Of a stretch of 64,000 nt of DNA, positions 43,413 through 51,218 are shown piece after piece. Every line of letters begins with the position of its first letter. Positions within the stretch are counted from its first letter, which is position 1. This stretch comes from Myxococcota bacterium (lineage in GTDB: Bacteria > Myxococcota_A > UBA796): contig JAQXDW010000080.1 in the NCBI GenBank assembly GCA_029251165.1, positions 1 through 64,000 of the forward strand. Reading direction: 5' to 3'. The notes beneath the pieces are model-generated. The model worked only from the letters and a program-made list of their open reading frames with translations, was not told where the DNA came from and ran no database searches. A program made the translations under genes and the position numbers.

Positions 43413-44097
43413 GGGAGTCCTGAGCAGATCGAGACGCGAACGTACCGATGATTCGTGTTGGGGAGCAAGCGCATTGGATCTCGGAAGTCGCGGAGGGTTC
43501 TGGTCACAGGAACGATCTCAGGGTGCTGGCCAGTGCCAAAATACTCCACGCAAATCACTCCGCACAAAATACTCCACGCAAATCACTCCGCGGGTGCTGG
43601 CCGACCCGTCAAGAGCGATGGCGGACGCCAGGCTTGAGGAGCTGAAGCGCGCTGAGAGGTGGGGACGTCGAAGAGATCCCAGAGCCCGTCGGCATGGTTC
43701 GGCTCAACCGCGCTCTCGACGGAGGGGTCTGGGGCGCCACGGGGCTAAACATTGCTCTGGACGCGATCGAGCTCGCAGCCCCCATGGTCTGCCTCCAGGA
43801 ATGGGGCTCGAGACCATCGCGCGTTTGTTTGAGGGTCAGAAGCAAGACAGCACGGAACGGACCCTGTCAGACAAGCAGAAGAGGCTGTTCTACGTCTTCA
43901 GGCCGACCGCCCGGAAGCCTGGCGCGGCCCGATGGGCCCCACGGGGAGTCCCGTCGCGGCGTCTCCCCCGCGCATATCGTCGACGTCACCGCCGCAGAGC
44001 GCGTCCCTGCCCGCGATGAGGCACCGCGCGCTGAGCCTCCTGCAACCCACCGTCGCCGATGGGCGCCTCCGGCCCAGCCGAGCCCGACTGGGGCACC
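43413..44097. other. Intergenic region of 685 bases with repeats, no credible gene
   Basis: It lies between the start of the ATPase gene and the stop of the Prc gene, both on the minus strand. Open frames here are Arg/Pro/Ser-rich and have no recognisable domain. A hairpin with about 12 bp in two bulged parts (CTCG + AGCCCCCAT against ATGGGGCT + CGAG, 43772-43812) and a CCCAG/CTGGG stem close to the Prc stop (44073-44092) are visible. The region also holds the tandem repeat listed separately. The minus-strand promoter of the ATPase gene should be here. Confidence 0.6.
43537..43591. repeat. 27-bp tandem repeat, two perfect copies
   Basis: Two identical 27-base units, beginning CAAAATACTCCACGC, lie at 43537-43563 and 43565-43591, separated by one base. 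The array is flanked by 11-base direct repeats GGGTGCTGGCC at 43521-43531 and 43592-43602. It is too few copies and too closely spaced for CRISPR. It might be iterons, a recombination scar or a regulatory array. Confidence 0.85.
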
Positions 44098-46086
44098 TCA
44101 GCTTCCGGCAAGCTCGATGTAGTCGCTGAGCACCGCGCCGGCCTCGCGGAGGATGAAGTCGTTGGGTTCTTCGTCCTCGGCGGCGTCCTCTTCCCCATCG
44201 TCAGACTCCAGCTGCTGGCGGCGGGTCTCGATGTTCAGGGAGATCTCGGTCTCCTCGGAGCGCCGCTCACGCTCCGAGAGGTTCTCGAGGAGCTCCTGGA
44301 AGTCTTCGCTGGCCGCGACCCGCTCGCTGGAGCGCGCCTGGAGGGAGTCCATTCCAGCGATGCTGCCGACCGGGGTGTACCGCGCGGGCTCAATCTCATC
44401 CCAGGGCAGGGCGTTGTCGAGGTCGGACTCGTAGACGTCGAGCCCATCCCAGGGGGAGGGCAGGACGATGTCAGAGAGCACGCCACGGTTCTGCGTCGAG
44501 CCACCAGAGACCCGGTAGAACTTCTGGGTGGTGACCTTCAGCGCGCCAGCCCGACCAGCGCTGCTGCCGCCGGTCATGCGCTCGATGAACATGTCGAGGT
44601 CAACGATCTGCTGGACGGTGCCCTTGCCGTGCGTGGTCTGGGCACCGACGACGAGGCCGCGGCCGTAGTCCTGGATGGCACCCGCGACGATCTCGGAGGC
44701 GGACGCAGAGAGCGGATCGGTGAGGACGACCAGCGGCCCGTCATAGACGGTGCTGTTGTCGGGATCTCGGAGGACCTCGTTGTTGCCCTCTCGGTCGCGG
44801 ACCTGGACCATCGGCCCCCGGCTGACGAACAGCCCGGACAGCTCGACGGCCTCATACAGGGAGCCGCCGCCGTTGCCGCGAAGGTCGAGGATGACCCCAT
44901 CGACGGCTTCTGCCTTCAGCTCGCCGAGGAGCCGCCGGACATCCGATGACACTGACTTGTACTCCGGGTCGCTCTCCTTTCGGCCAGAGGAGTCCATGTA
45001 GAAGCTCGGCACGTCGATGACCCCAAAGGTCTGGTCACCGACCTGGATGGCGGTGCGCTCCGCATCGGACTCGGTCAGGGCGACCTGATCGCGGATGAGC
45101 GGGACGATGCGAGTGTCGGCGTTGTCGGCAGCGTCGACCGGGATGACGGTGAGGCGGACCTCGGTGCCCTTCTTGCCACGGATCTGACGCACGACCCGAT
45201 CGATGCGCAGATCGATGATGTCCTCAGGCTCCCCCGCGCCCTGTGAGACCGCGATGATCTTGTCACCGGGCTGGAGGGTGCCGTCGAGATCCGCAGGGCC
45301 ACCTGGGATGATGCGGACGATGGTCGTGTACATGCCCTCGGTGCGAAGCTGCGCGCCGATGCCCTCGACGGAATTGGAGATCTCGATGTCGAAGTCGTCC
45401 GAGGTGGCGGGCTTAAAGTAGACGGAGTGTGGGTCGAAATTGCGGGTCAAGGCGTCGAGGTAGTACTCCATGACGTCGTTGGCTTCCGCAGAGAGAACGT
45501 CCTTGAGGACCCGCTCGTAGCGCTTGTCCAGGCGCTCCAGGACCTCCGCCCGCTCGGTGCCCTGCAGCTCTGCTGCCAGGACACTCTCCATGACCTGCTC
45601 TCGCCAGAGTCCGTTGGCTTCCGCTGCGGTGCTCGGCCAGGGCAGCTCGGAGCGATCGAGGGTCCAGGTCGCGGTGCCGCTGAGATCGATGGGCTGCTTC
45701 AGCGCAGCCTGAGCGGCAGTGATCCGCTCGGAGATCCGCTCCTGATAGCGGGCATAGATGAGGGTAGCAGCCTCCATCTGCGGCGCCTTGGAGAGGACGT
45801 CGTCGTCGAGCTTGCGGGTGAAGCGACTGAATTCTTCGATGTCGCTGGCGAGGAACGTGGTCCGGTTGAAGTCCAGCGACTTCAGGTAGCCCTCCAGCCA
45901 GACCTCGGAGAGGCTGTCGTTGATGTCACGCGGCTCATAGTGCTGGTAGCGCAGCAGCGTCGTGACCAGACTGGCGACCATGGGATGATGCTCGGCCAGC
46001 TCCGGGGTCTTGCCCGGATCAAACTCTGGTGCGGCCTCCGCCGAGCAGCCAGCCAGTAAGAGAACCACGAGGTGCCGCAATCGCAT
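44098..46086 (-). CDS. C-terminal processing (tail-specific) protease, Prc/CtpA family, as a lipoprotein
   Basis: 662 residues from the ATG at 46086. Two ATGs are adjacent; this one is six bases from GGAGG, the other only three. The start MRLRHLVVLLLAGC is a lipobox signal. The rest follows Prc: a helical N-terminal region (YLKSLDFNRTTFLASDIEEF), a PDZ domain around 215-300 with GIGAQL, and the S41 peptidase domain with LDLRGNGGGS, the catalytic-serine stretch LSASASEIVAGAIQDYGR and the lysine in THGKGTVQ. Prc proteins trim C-terminal tails of envelope proteins and affect cell-wall hydrolase turnover. Length and catalytic dyad look intact. Mature lipoprotein anchoring at the outer membrane is plausible; E. 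coli Prc is soluble periplasmic. Confidence 0.95.
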   Translation of the reverse strand: MRLRHLVVLLLAGCSAEAAPEFDPGKTPELAEHHPMVASLVTTLLRYQHYEPRDINDSLSEVWLEGYLKSLDFNRTTFLASDIEEFSRFTRKLDDDVLSKAPQMEAATLIYARYQERISERITAAQAALKQPIDLSGTATWTLDRSELPWPSTAAEANGLWREQVMESVLAAELQGTERAEVLERLDKRYERVLKDVLSAEANDVMEYYLDALTRNFDPHSVYFKPATSDDFDIEISNSVEGIGAQLRTEGMYTTIVRIIPGGPADLDGTLQPGDKIIAVSQGAGEPEDIIDLRIDRVVRQIRGKKGTEVRLTVIPVDAADNADTRIVPLIRDQVALTESDAERTAIQVGDQTFGVIDVPSFYMDSSGRKESDPEYKSVSSDVRRLLGELKAEAVDGVILDLRGNGGGSLYEAVELSGLFVSRGPMVQVRDREGNNEVLRDPDNSTVYDGPLVVLTDPLSASASEIVAGAIQDYGRGLVVGAQTTHGKGTVQQIVDLDMFIERMTGGSSAGRAGALKVTTQKFYRVSGGSTQNRGVLSDIVLPSPWDGLDVYESDLDNALPWDEIEPARYTPVGSIAGMDSLQARSSERVAASEDFQELLENLSERERRSEETEISLNIETRRQQLESDDGEEDAAEDEEPNDFILREAGAVLSDYIELAGS

Positions 46087-46740
46087 CATCTTCCTCCGCA
46101 CTCGAAATATAGCCCCGGGCTGTCTGGGTATTCCGCCCTGCGCTGAATCTTGGTGTGTACTGATTCCTATCGGTTCCAGACCAGATGGCGCATGAGCGAC
46201 AGAAATTGGCCCATGTTCTGGGTTCTCGTCGGAGCTCCCCCCGACACACCCCTCAATGTCTTTAGTTGTAAATGAGCATTCAACCAACAATCTGTGACCC
46301 CAGCTAAAGCGACACGGCGTCTGTGAGCGGGCATCGTCGCATCGCTCCGGCCGCGCGGCCTTTCCCCGCTTGCCGTGGTGCACGAGATCGCAGGCCGGGT
46401 CACGTCGGAGCTCGGTGGTCACAGTGCAGCCGGAGCGACGCGACGACGCCCTGCGCAGCGCCACGCACTGGAAGTGCTGCGGGGTCCGAGACCGTGCGCC
46501 GGCATCGGCGTGTCCCATGAATGTGTCCAAAGGAATCAGGACGGGAGGGTGACACATGCCGCGGATAAACGGCGCTCCCAGATGATGGCTCGCCCCGCCG
46601 GCGCCACACAGCCGCACCCCATCTTCCCCACCAAGACATTCACCATAAGTGCCTCACCTCACGAACAGATCGGAAAACCAACGACCTGGCTCCGTGGGGT
46701 CTGAGTCAACAAAGAAAGTCCACTACAGTAGCCTCTAATT
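46087..46740. other. Divergent intergenic region, 654 bases, with one long inverted repeat
   Basis: It separates the minus-strand Prc gene from the plus-strand membrane protein gene. AT-rich patches occur at 46257-46300 and 46670-46740 and probably hold promoters; TACAGT at 46724-46729 is a possible -10 element for the downstream gene. The middle contains the inverted repeat 46329-46451, listed separately. No protein-coding reading is convincing. Confidence 0.6.
46329..46451 (-). ncRNA. Candidate structured RNA: 23-bp stem pairing fully only on the minus strand
   Basis: Bases 46329-46351 and 46429-46451 are inverted copies over 23 positions, separated by 77 bases. Two positions differ (A33/C47 and A41/C39 in the last two digits of the coordinates). 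On the plus strand those are A-C mismatches, whereas on the minus strand they are G-U wobble pairs, so the minus-strand transcript forms 23 continuous pairs. An outer CTG/CAG pair (46321-46323 with 46456-46458) extends it beyond an internal loop. The loop can form a smaller TGCAC/GTGCA stem. It lies about 240 bases upstream of the Prc start on the same strand, so it could be a leader RNA or an independent small RNA. A MITE-like element is the alternative. Confidence 0.4.
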
Positions 46741-48492
46741 GTGAACATCAAGCGTATTTCTTCCCTGAGTGTTCTGCTCGCATCCTGCGCGACGCTGCTG
46801 GCGGCGCTTGGACTCATGTGGCCGGTTCTCGGTGCTCCCGGTACCGAGGCGGTCGGGCTGGCAGCGGGCGAGGGTCCGGCCCACCTCTGGGGGCTGTGGG
46901 TCGCAGCGGAGGGAGTGCTCTCACATGGTCCCTACCTTCGGGTGGCTGAGGTCAACCTGCCGGCGGGGTTCAAGGCCGACCTGATCGATCCGCTCAACCT
47001 CTTGCTGTTTGGACCCGGCTGGATCCTCGGCGGCGGCGGCGCGACCGGTGCCGTGCTGGGCTGGAACACCGTCCACTTCCTGAGCGTGCTGGTGGCCGGA
47101 CTGGGCGGCTGGCGACTGGGACGAACCCTCCTCGAGAGCAGCCAGGCCGCTGCGGTGGTCGCTGCTGCGGTCGCTGGTGCCCCCTACCTCATCGGGGCGG
47201 CGGGAGTGGTCGGCCGCAGTGAGTACCTGCCCCTGGCAGGCTGGGCGCTCCACCTGTCCTACCTCATCGGCAGCCTCCGTCCGGAGGGCTCCCGGCGAGA
47301 GCAGCTCGGCGCGATCATCACCCTGACCGCGCTGGCGCATGCGGGCTGGCAGCCGCTGATCTGGCTCATCCTCGCAGAGGGCGCGGTGGTCTGGATGCTG
47401 TGGCGGACCGGAGAGACCACTGAGGGCATCCGAGAGACCCTCCTTCGTCTGGCGACAGTGGCGATCCCCGCTGCGCTCCTGACCCTGCCGCTGCTGCTGT
47501 CTCACCTGGGCACCGATCCGTGGTGGCTGACCCGGCTCTCTCATGCCTCGCCGTTTGACGATCGTCCCCGAGCCGCTCCCCTCGCCGCGCTGCTCCCCTT
47601 CTTTGACACCACCCGCTCCTGGGCGAACAATCCGCTGCCCTACCTGGGCATGACCCTGCCCATTCTCTCGGTCATCGGTGCTGCTGTGAACCCCCGGCGC
47701 GCCCTCCGATGGCTGGCGCTTGGGGCGCTCGTGCTGCTGTTCTCGCTCGGTGAGATTGTGGCCGTCGGCTCGTCCGTGGAGAACAACGCTGGCTTCTACT
47801 ACATGCCGGCCGCGATCCTGGTGCACGTCATCTCACCGCTGCGGGCATTCCATGGCTGGGCGAGGCTCACCCTGCTGGCGATTCCCCTCCTGGCCCTCGC
47901 TGCCGGACATGCCATCGACGCCGCCGCCCGAGAGCGTCCGGTGAAGTCTGTTCTTGTCGCTGCGCTGCTGTCCCTGGCGCTGGTGCTTGAGGGCATCATC
48001 TTCTCGCCGGTGGGCCGTGGAAGCTTCACGCTCGCCGTTCCCCCAGACCTCACCGCCGCCTACCGCGCCCTGCCCCCTGGAGCGGTTCTGGAGCTGCCGC
48101 TGAGCATGCACCAGAAGCACATCGATCGGGGGCTGCTGCGCGCGCAGGTCCTGGGGCGCCCCACCTCGCTGACCCCCTCCCCGCTCCAGCCGTCCGCGAT
48201 CAACCTCTCCGCGATCGCCTGGAGCATCGAGCGTGGCATCGTGCTCCAGGAGCATCGGTGTGTCGAGGGCGAGGCAGACCGGCTTCTCGACGCAGGCTTC
48301 GTCGGGCTGGCGCTTCACACCGGGCTGATGGCGGAGGACGACACGACGGCGGCATCGGTGACGGCGCTTCTCGGAGAGCCCACCGCAGCAGCAGACGGGG
48401 TGGTGCTCTGGACGCTGCACCCAGGCGACGGCGTCCCGGGAGGCTGTGAGTCACTGAACACAAACGGAGCATCGCTGCACCTGCTCCGGTAG
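46741..48492 (+). CDS. Large polytopic membrane protein, GT-C-like
   Basis: 583 residues, GTG start with no strong ribosome-binding site. About 11 hydrophobic spans cover residues 10-430, followed by a soluble C-terminal domain with the LPPGAVLELPLSMHQ stretch. Early segments VAEVNLPAGFKADLIDPLNLLLF resemble the first loop of the two related genes at 48498 and 51219 (YNFFPVG / NPLIYN-type positions). The topology of a membrane core plus small C-terminal domain is that of GT-C-type glycosyltransferases that use lipid-linked sugars, but I do not see a clear DD or ED catalytic pair, so function is a guess. It converges on the next gene with five bases between stops. Confidence 0.8.
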   Translation: MNIKRISSLSVLLASCATLLAALGLMWPVLGAPGTEAVGLAAGEGPAHLWGLWVAAEGVLSHGPYLRVAEVNLPAGFKADLIDPLNLLLFGPGWILGGGGATGAVLGWNTVHFLSVLVAGLGGWRLGRTLLESSQAAAVVAAAVAGAPYLIGAAGVVGRSEYLPLAGWALHLSYLIGSLRPEGSRREQLGAIITLTALAHAGWQPLIWLILAEGAVVWMLWRTGETTEGIRETLLRLATVAIPAALLTLPLLLSHLGTDPWWLTRLSHASPFDDRPRAAPLAALLPFFDTTRSWANNPLPYLGMTLPILSVIGAAVNPRRALRWLALGALVLLFSLGEIVAVGSSVENNAGFYYMPAAILVHVISPLRAFHGWARLTLLAIPLLALAAGHAIDAAARERPVKSVLVAALLSLALVLEGIIFSPVGRGSFTLAVPPDLTAAYRALPPGAVLELPLSMHQKHIDRGLLRAQVLGRPTSLTPSPLQPSAINLSAIAWSIERGIVLQEHRCVEGEADRLLDAGFVGLALHTGLMAEDDTTAASVTALLGEPTAAADGVVLWTLHPGDGVPGGCESLNTNGASLHLLR

Positions 48493-48497
48493 GCCGC

Positions 48498-50291
48498 TCA
48501 CTCCGATGACGGCGGCTCTGCCGGACGACTTCGCCCCTCGGCGGTCTGTGTGCGGTGCTGGGTTGTGCCATCTGCCCGTCGGCTCCCGACGATCTCTACC
48601 GCCGGGATCTCCGGGATCAAGACCGACCCTTCCAGGGGGGTGATCCGCCAGGCCGCGCTGTGACCATCGACGACATCTGGCGGTCCGAAGACCGGCGTCA
48701 GGATGTGCGAGAACGCCGCTGCCCACTCCTCCTGGAGCCCCACGCCATAGATCTGCTCATCGACCACCACCCAGCGGAAGCCATCCTCCAGAAGCTCATC
48801 GATGTCTCGGGGGTAGACGATGAAGTCGCGGAAGGTGCCCACGCTCATGCGCTCCAGTGCCCTCAGCAGCCGTCTATTCTGAACGTGATCGGTGTAGCCC
48901 GGCGGGCGGTGGCTGGGGAGGTGCTCGCCGAGACCGCCGAGGATGGGCTGGCCGTGGTGGACCTGCATCCAGAGGACATGGCGGACCAGCTCGTCTTCAC
49001 TGAGCACCGGGGTGGTCACGACCGGACCATCGACCGCCGCGTAGATCGCAGCGGAGACCGATCGGGGAGCCGCAGCGGTCGCCGGGAGTGTCCCGCTGCG
49101 CAAGCTGACGTCAGCGACCAGGGCGAGGATCGCGACAGCCACCGTTCGCCCGGTGGACCGGCTCAGGCCGAGCCCGGCAAGCACCGCGAGGGCGACCAGC
49201 GGGAGAAGCTCTAGGCGCTGCGGCCACCACAGCCGATCGAAGGACGGGAGGTGGTCGTAGAGAAACAGGTAGGGCAGCGCCAGGCGATGCGGCACGCCCT
49301 CGGCGTCCTTGAGGTACGGACCGAGGGTCAGCAGCCAGCCCAGCCCGGCCACCGACAGCCAGATCGCACCCCGACGACCCGCAGACCGCGCACCGACCAC
49401 GGCCGCAACCAGCAGCACGATCGGCAGCCGGGTGTCGTCGGGCTCACCCGCGGCATGGGAGAGCGGCCACCACGGCCAGCGGGACTGGCTGATCGCCATC
49501 GAGAGTCCAAACTCATCTCGCCCCAGCGAGCCATAGTCCATCCAGCTCGCGGCCCCTCGCTGGACACCGGGCAGGGCATCGTAGCGGGTGATCAGGGAGT
49601 ACACATACGGCCCGGTCGCCGCGAGGCAGACCCCAGCCGCCGCCGCAAGCCGTGCGAGGTCCTGCCAGCGCCGAATGCTGACCAGCAGCGGCAGCGCAGC
49701 GAGCAAGAGGAACAGGCCGTAGTACCAGTAGGTCAGGCTCGCCGCGGCAGCGAGCAGCCCGGTACCTGCTGCCGCCCAGCGCCCCCCCTGCCCCTCGACA
49801 ATGCGCAGGATCCCCGCCAGGGCCAGCAGCCAGAACACCAGCAGCGCCTGGCTCAGCCGCCCACGGGTGACCTCCAGGAGCAGGAAGCTGGAGATCTCCA
49901 CCGCTGCCCCCGAGAAGATCGCCGCGGTCGCGCTTGCACCCGCAGTCCGTGCAAGCACCTGCCCGCCGACCGCTGAGCTGACCAGGGTGGCGATCGCGGC
50001 GAGGTTGTAGCCGACAATGGGCCCGAAGATCCGCAGCAGCGGCCAGAACAGCAGGCCGTCGAGGAGGTTGTACTGCGCGACCGCAGTGATCCCGATGGGG
50101 AAGAAGTTGGCGGTGCCGATGAACGGGTTGTCCCCCCCCATCAGCGCCTCTCCAGTCCACCAGTAGGCCCACATCGTGCCGGTCCAGTCCGGCTGATCTC
50201 CGCCGCCGATGATCAGCCCGCTCGACACCCAGGCTGGCGCGGTCGCGACGACTGCGAGCAGACCATAGAGCCCCAGCGTCCGGGCATTCAT
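48498..50291 (-). CDS. Polytopic membrane protein, GT-C-like, paralogue of 51219-53183
   Basis: 597 residues from the ATG at 50291, 13 bases after the stop of the upstream lipoprotein gene, so the two share a transcript. About 12 membrane spans precede a soluble C-terminal part. The first periplasmic loop has GGGDQPDWTGTMWAYWWTG and NPFIGTANFFPIG, then YNLLDGLLFWPL; the same motifs occur in the 51219-53183 protein (GGGEQPDWAGTMWAYWWTG, NPFDGTYNFFPVG). Later shared motifs are WMDYGSLGRDEFGL, LALPYLFLYDHLPSF and LWMQVHHGQP. Such long conserved first loops bind substrate in GT-C enzymes; the Asp in DQPDW would be a catalytic candidate. Role unproven; lipid-linked sugar or lipid transfer at the envelope is plausible. 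Confidence 0.85.
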   Translation of the reverse strand: MNARTLGLYGLLAVVATAPAWVSSGLIIGGGDQPDWTGTMWAYWWTGEALMGGDNPFIGTANFFPIGITAVAQYNLLDGLLFWPLLRIFGPIVGYNLAAIATLVSSAVGGQVLARTAGASATAAIFSGAAVEISSFLLLEVTRGRLSQALLVFWLLALAGILRIVEGQGGRWAAAGTGLLAAAASLTYWYYGLFLLLAALPLLVSIRRWQDLARLAAAAGVCLAATGPYVYSLITRYDALPGVQRGAASWMDYGSLGRDEFGLSMAISQSRWPWWPLSHAAGEPDDTRLPIVLLVAAVVGARSAGRRGAIWLSVAGLGWLLTLGPYLKDAEGVPHRLALPYLFLYDHLPSFDRLWWPQRLELLPLVALAVLAGLGLSRSTGRTVAVAILALVADVSLRSGTLPATAAAPRSVSAAIYAAVDGPVVTTPVLSEDELVRHVLWMQVHHGQPILGGLGEHLPSHRPPGYTDHVQNRRLLRALERMSVGTFRDFIVYPRDIDELLEDGFRWVVVDEQIYGVGLQEEWAAAFSHILTPVFGPPDVVDGHSAAWRITPLEGSVLIPEIPAVEIVGSRRADGTTQHRTQTAEGRSRPAEPPSSE

Positions 50292-50304
50292 GAGCGCATT
50301 CGAA

Positions 50305-51066
50305 CTACATCGAGCACAGCATGACCCAGGCATTGTTTGCCGTCTGACCCATCTCGCGCTCCCAGGTCGGCAGGCTGTAGGACCGAGCGACCTCGATGCT
50401 GATGGGAGTGCGACAGGCTTCTCGCCAGGGAGCAGAGCGATCGATCATGCCGCTGCTGCCGACCACCCGGAGCAGGTAGACCTTCGCGCAGACGTCCGGG
50501 CCGATGCTGCCGCAGACCGAGCGGATCAGCGGGGTGTCCCGATCCCAGCGGCGCTCCAGCCAGCGACCGACCATGTCCTGGCTCATGATGGTGGCTTGAT
50601 CGTCGGAGGTGTACTTGCGGAGGGTCGCGAAGACCTGCTGGAGCACGATGCGCTCGTTGCCAGCGCCGGCGTAGCGGAGGATGCGCTCCTCGACATCGCG
50701 GGAGGCGGCGTGGTTGACGCAGTCCTTCTCGAACTGCCCAGCGACCGCGCACAGGCTCACCGCGGCCTGCCCGGTCAGCCGCGCGGTGTCGACGACCTGG
50801 AAGGCGCACTCGTCGCGCCCCTGCCCCTCGGCCATCGCCGCACAGGTCTCAGAGGCGGCGTCGATGCGGCTGTCCTTTGCCTGGACCTGCGCAATGCCGA
50901 CCGCACACTCCGTCGAGAGCGGCTCGGAGAGGGTCAGGCAGCCGGCGACGTTCTCATCGGTCAGCGCCTCCGTGTAGCGGACCATCATCGCGGCCTTCTC
51001 GGCAGCGGTGGGCTCCGGGGGCTCGCTGTCGCAGGCGAGCAGGAGGCTGATGAGGACACCGATCAT
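50305..51066 (-). CDS. Cys-rich lipoprotein of unknown function
   Basis: 253 residues from the ATG at 51066; GGAGGAAGAG lies immediately upstream and the product begins MIGVLISLLLAC, a short lipobox signal. An upstream in-frame start would add 37 residues. The mature part is helical with about ten Cys in C-x(8-15)-C spacings (for example ECAVGIAQ, ETCAAMAEGQGRDECAF, SVCGSIGPDVCAKVY), suggesting disulfide-stabilised helical repeats in the periplasm. I recognise no family. It shares an operon with the membrane protein that starts 13 bases downstream and may be its accessory. Confidence 0.85.
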   Translation of the reverse strand: MIGVLISLLLACDSEPPEPTAAEKAAMMVRYTEALTDENVAGCLTLSEPLSTECAVGIAQVQAKDSRIDAASETCAAMAEGQGRDECAFQVVDTARLTGQAAVSLCAVAGQFEKDCVNHAASRDVEERILRYAGAGNERIVLQQVFATLRKYTSDDQATIMSQDMVGRWLERRWDRDTPLIRSVCGSIGPDVCAKVYLLRVVGSSGMIDRSAPWREACRTPISIEVARSYSLPTWEREMGQTANNAWVMLCSM

Positions 51067-51218
51067 CTCTTCCTCCAGGTCCGATCCTGACCGGCACCAT
51101 CTGTGAGCCCTCGTGAGGCATGTGGCTCGAGCATCCGAGCGTGCCCAAGCGTACCAAGAGGCTGTCGACCATGGCATCCGGTGACCATCAGCGGATCCGA
51201 CAAGACAAAGAGAAGTCC

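Noticed and set aside
43537..43591. CRISPR array
   Set aside because: Only two units separated by one base; no spacers and no cas genes in the window.
43411..44122. Overlapping plus-strand frames in the intergenic region
   Set aside because: Arg/Ser/Pro-rich, no domain or ribosome-binding site, and they run through the tandem repeat.
46329..46451. This hairpin as the msr-msd RNA of the retron RT
   Set aside because: It lies 25 kb from the RT, on the other strand and next to an unrelated gene; retron RNAs are normally adjacent to their operon.
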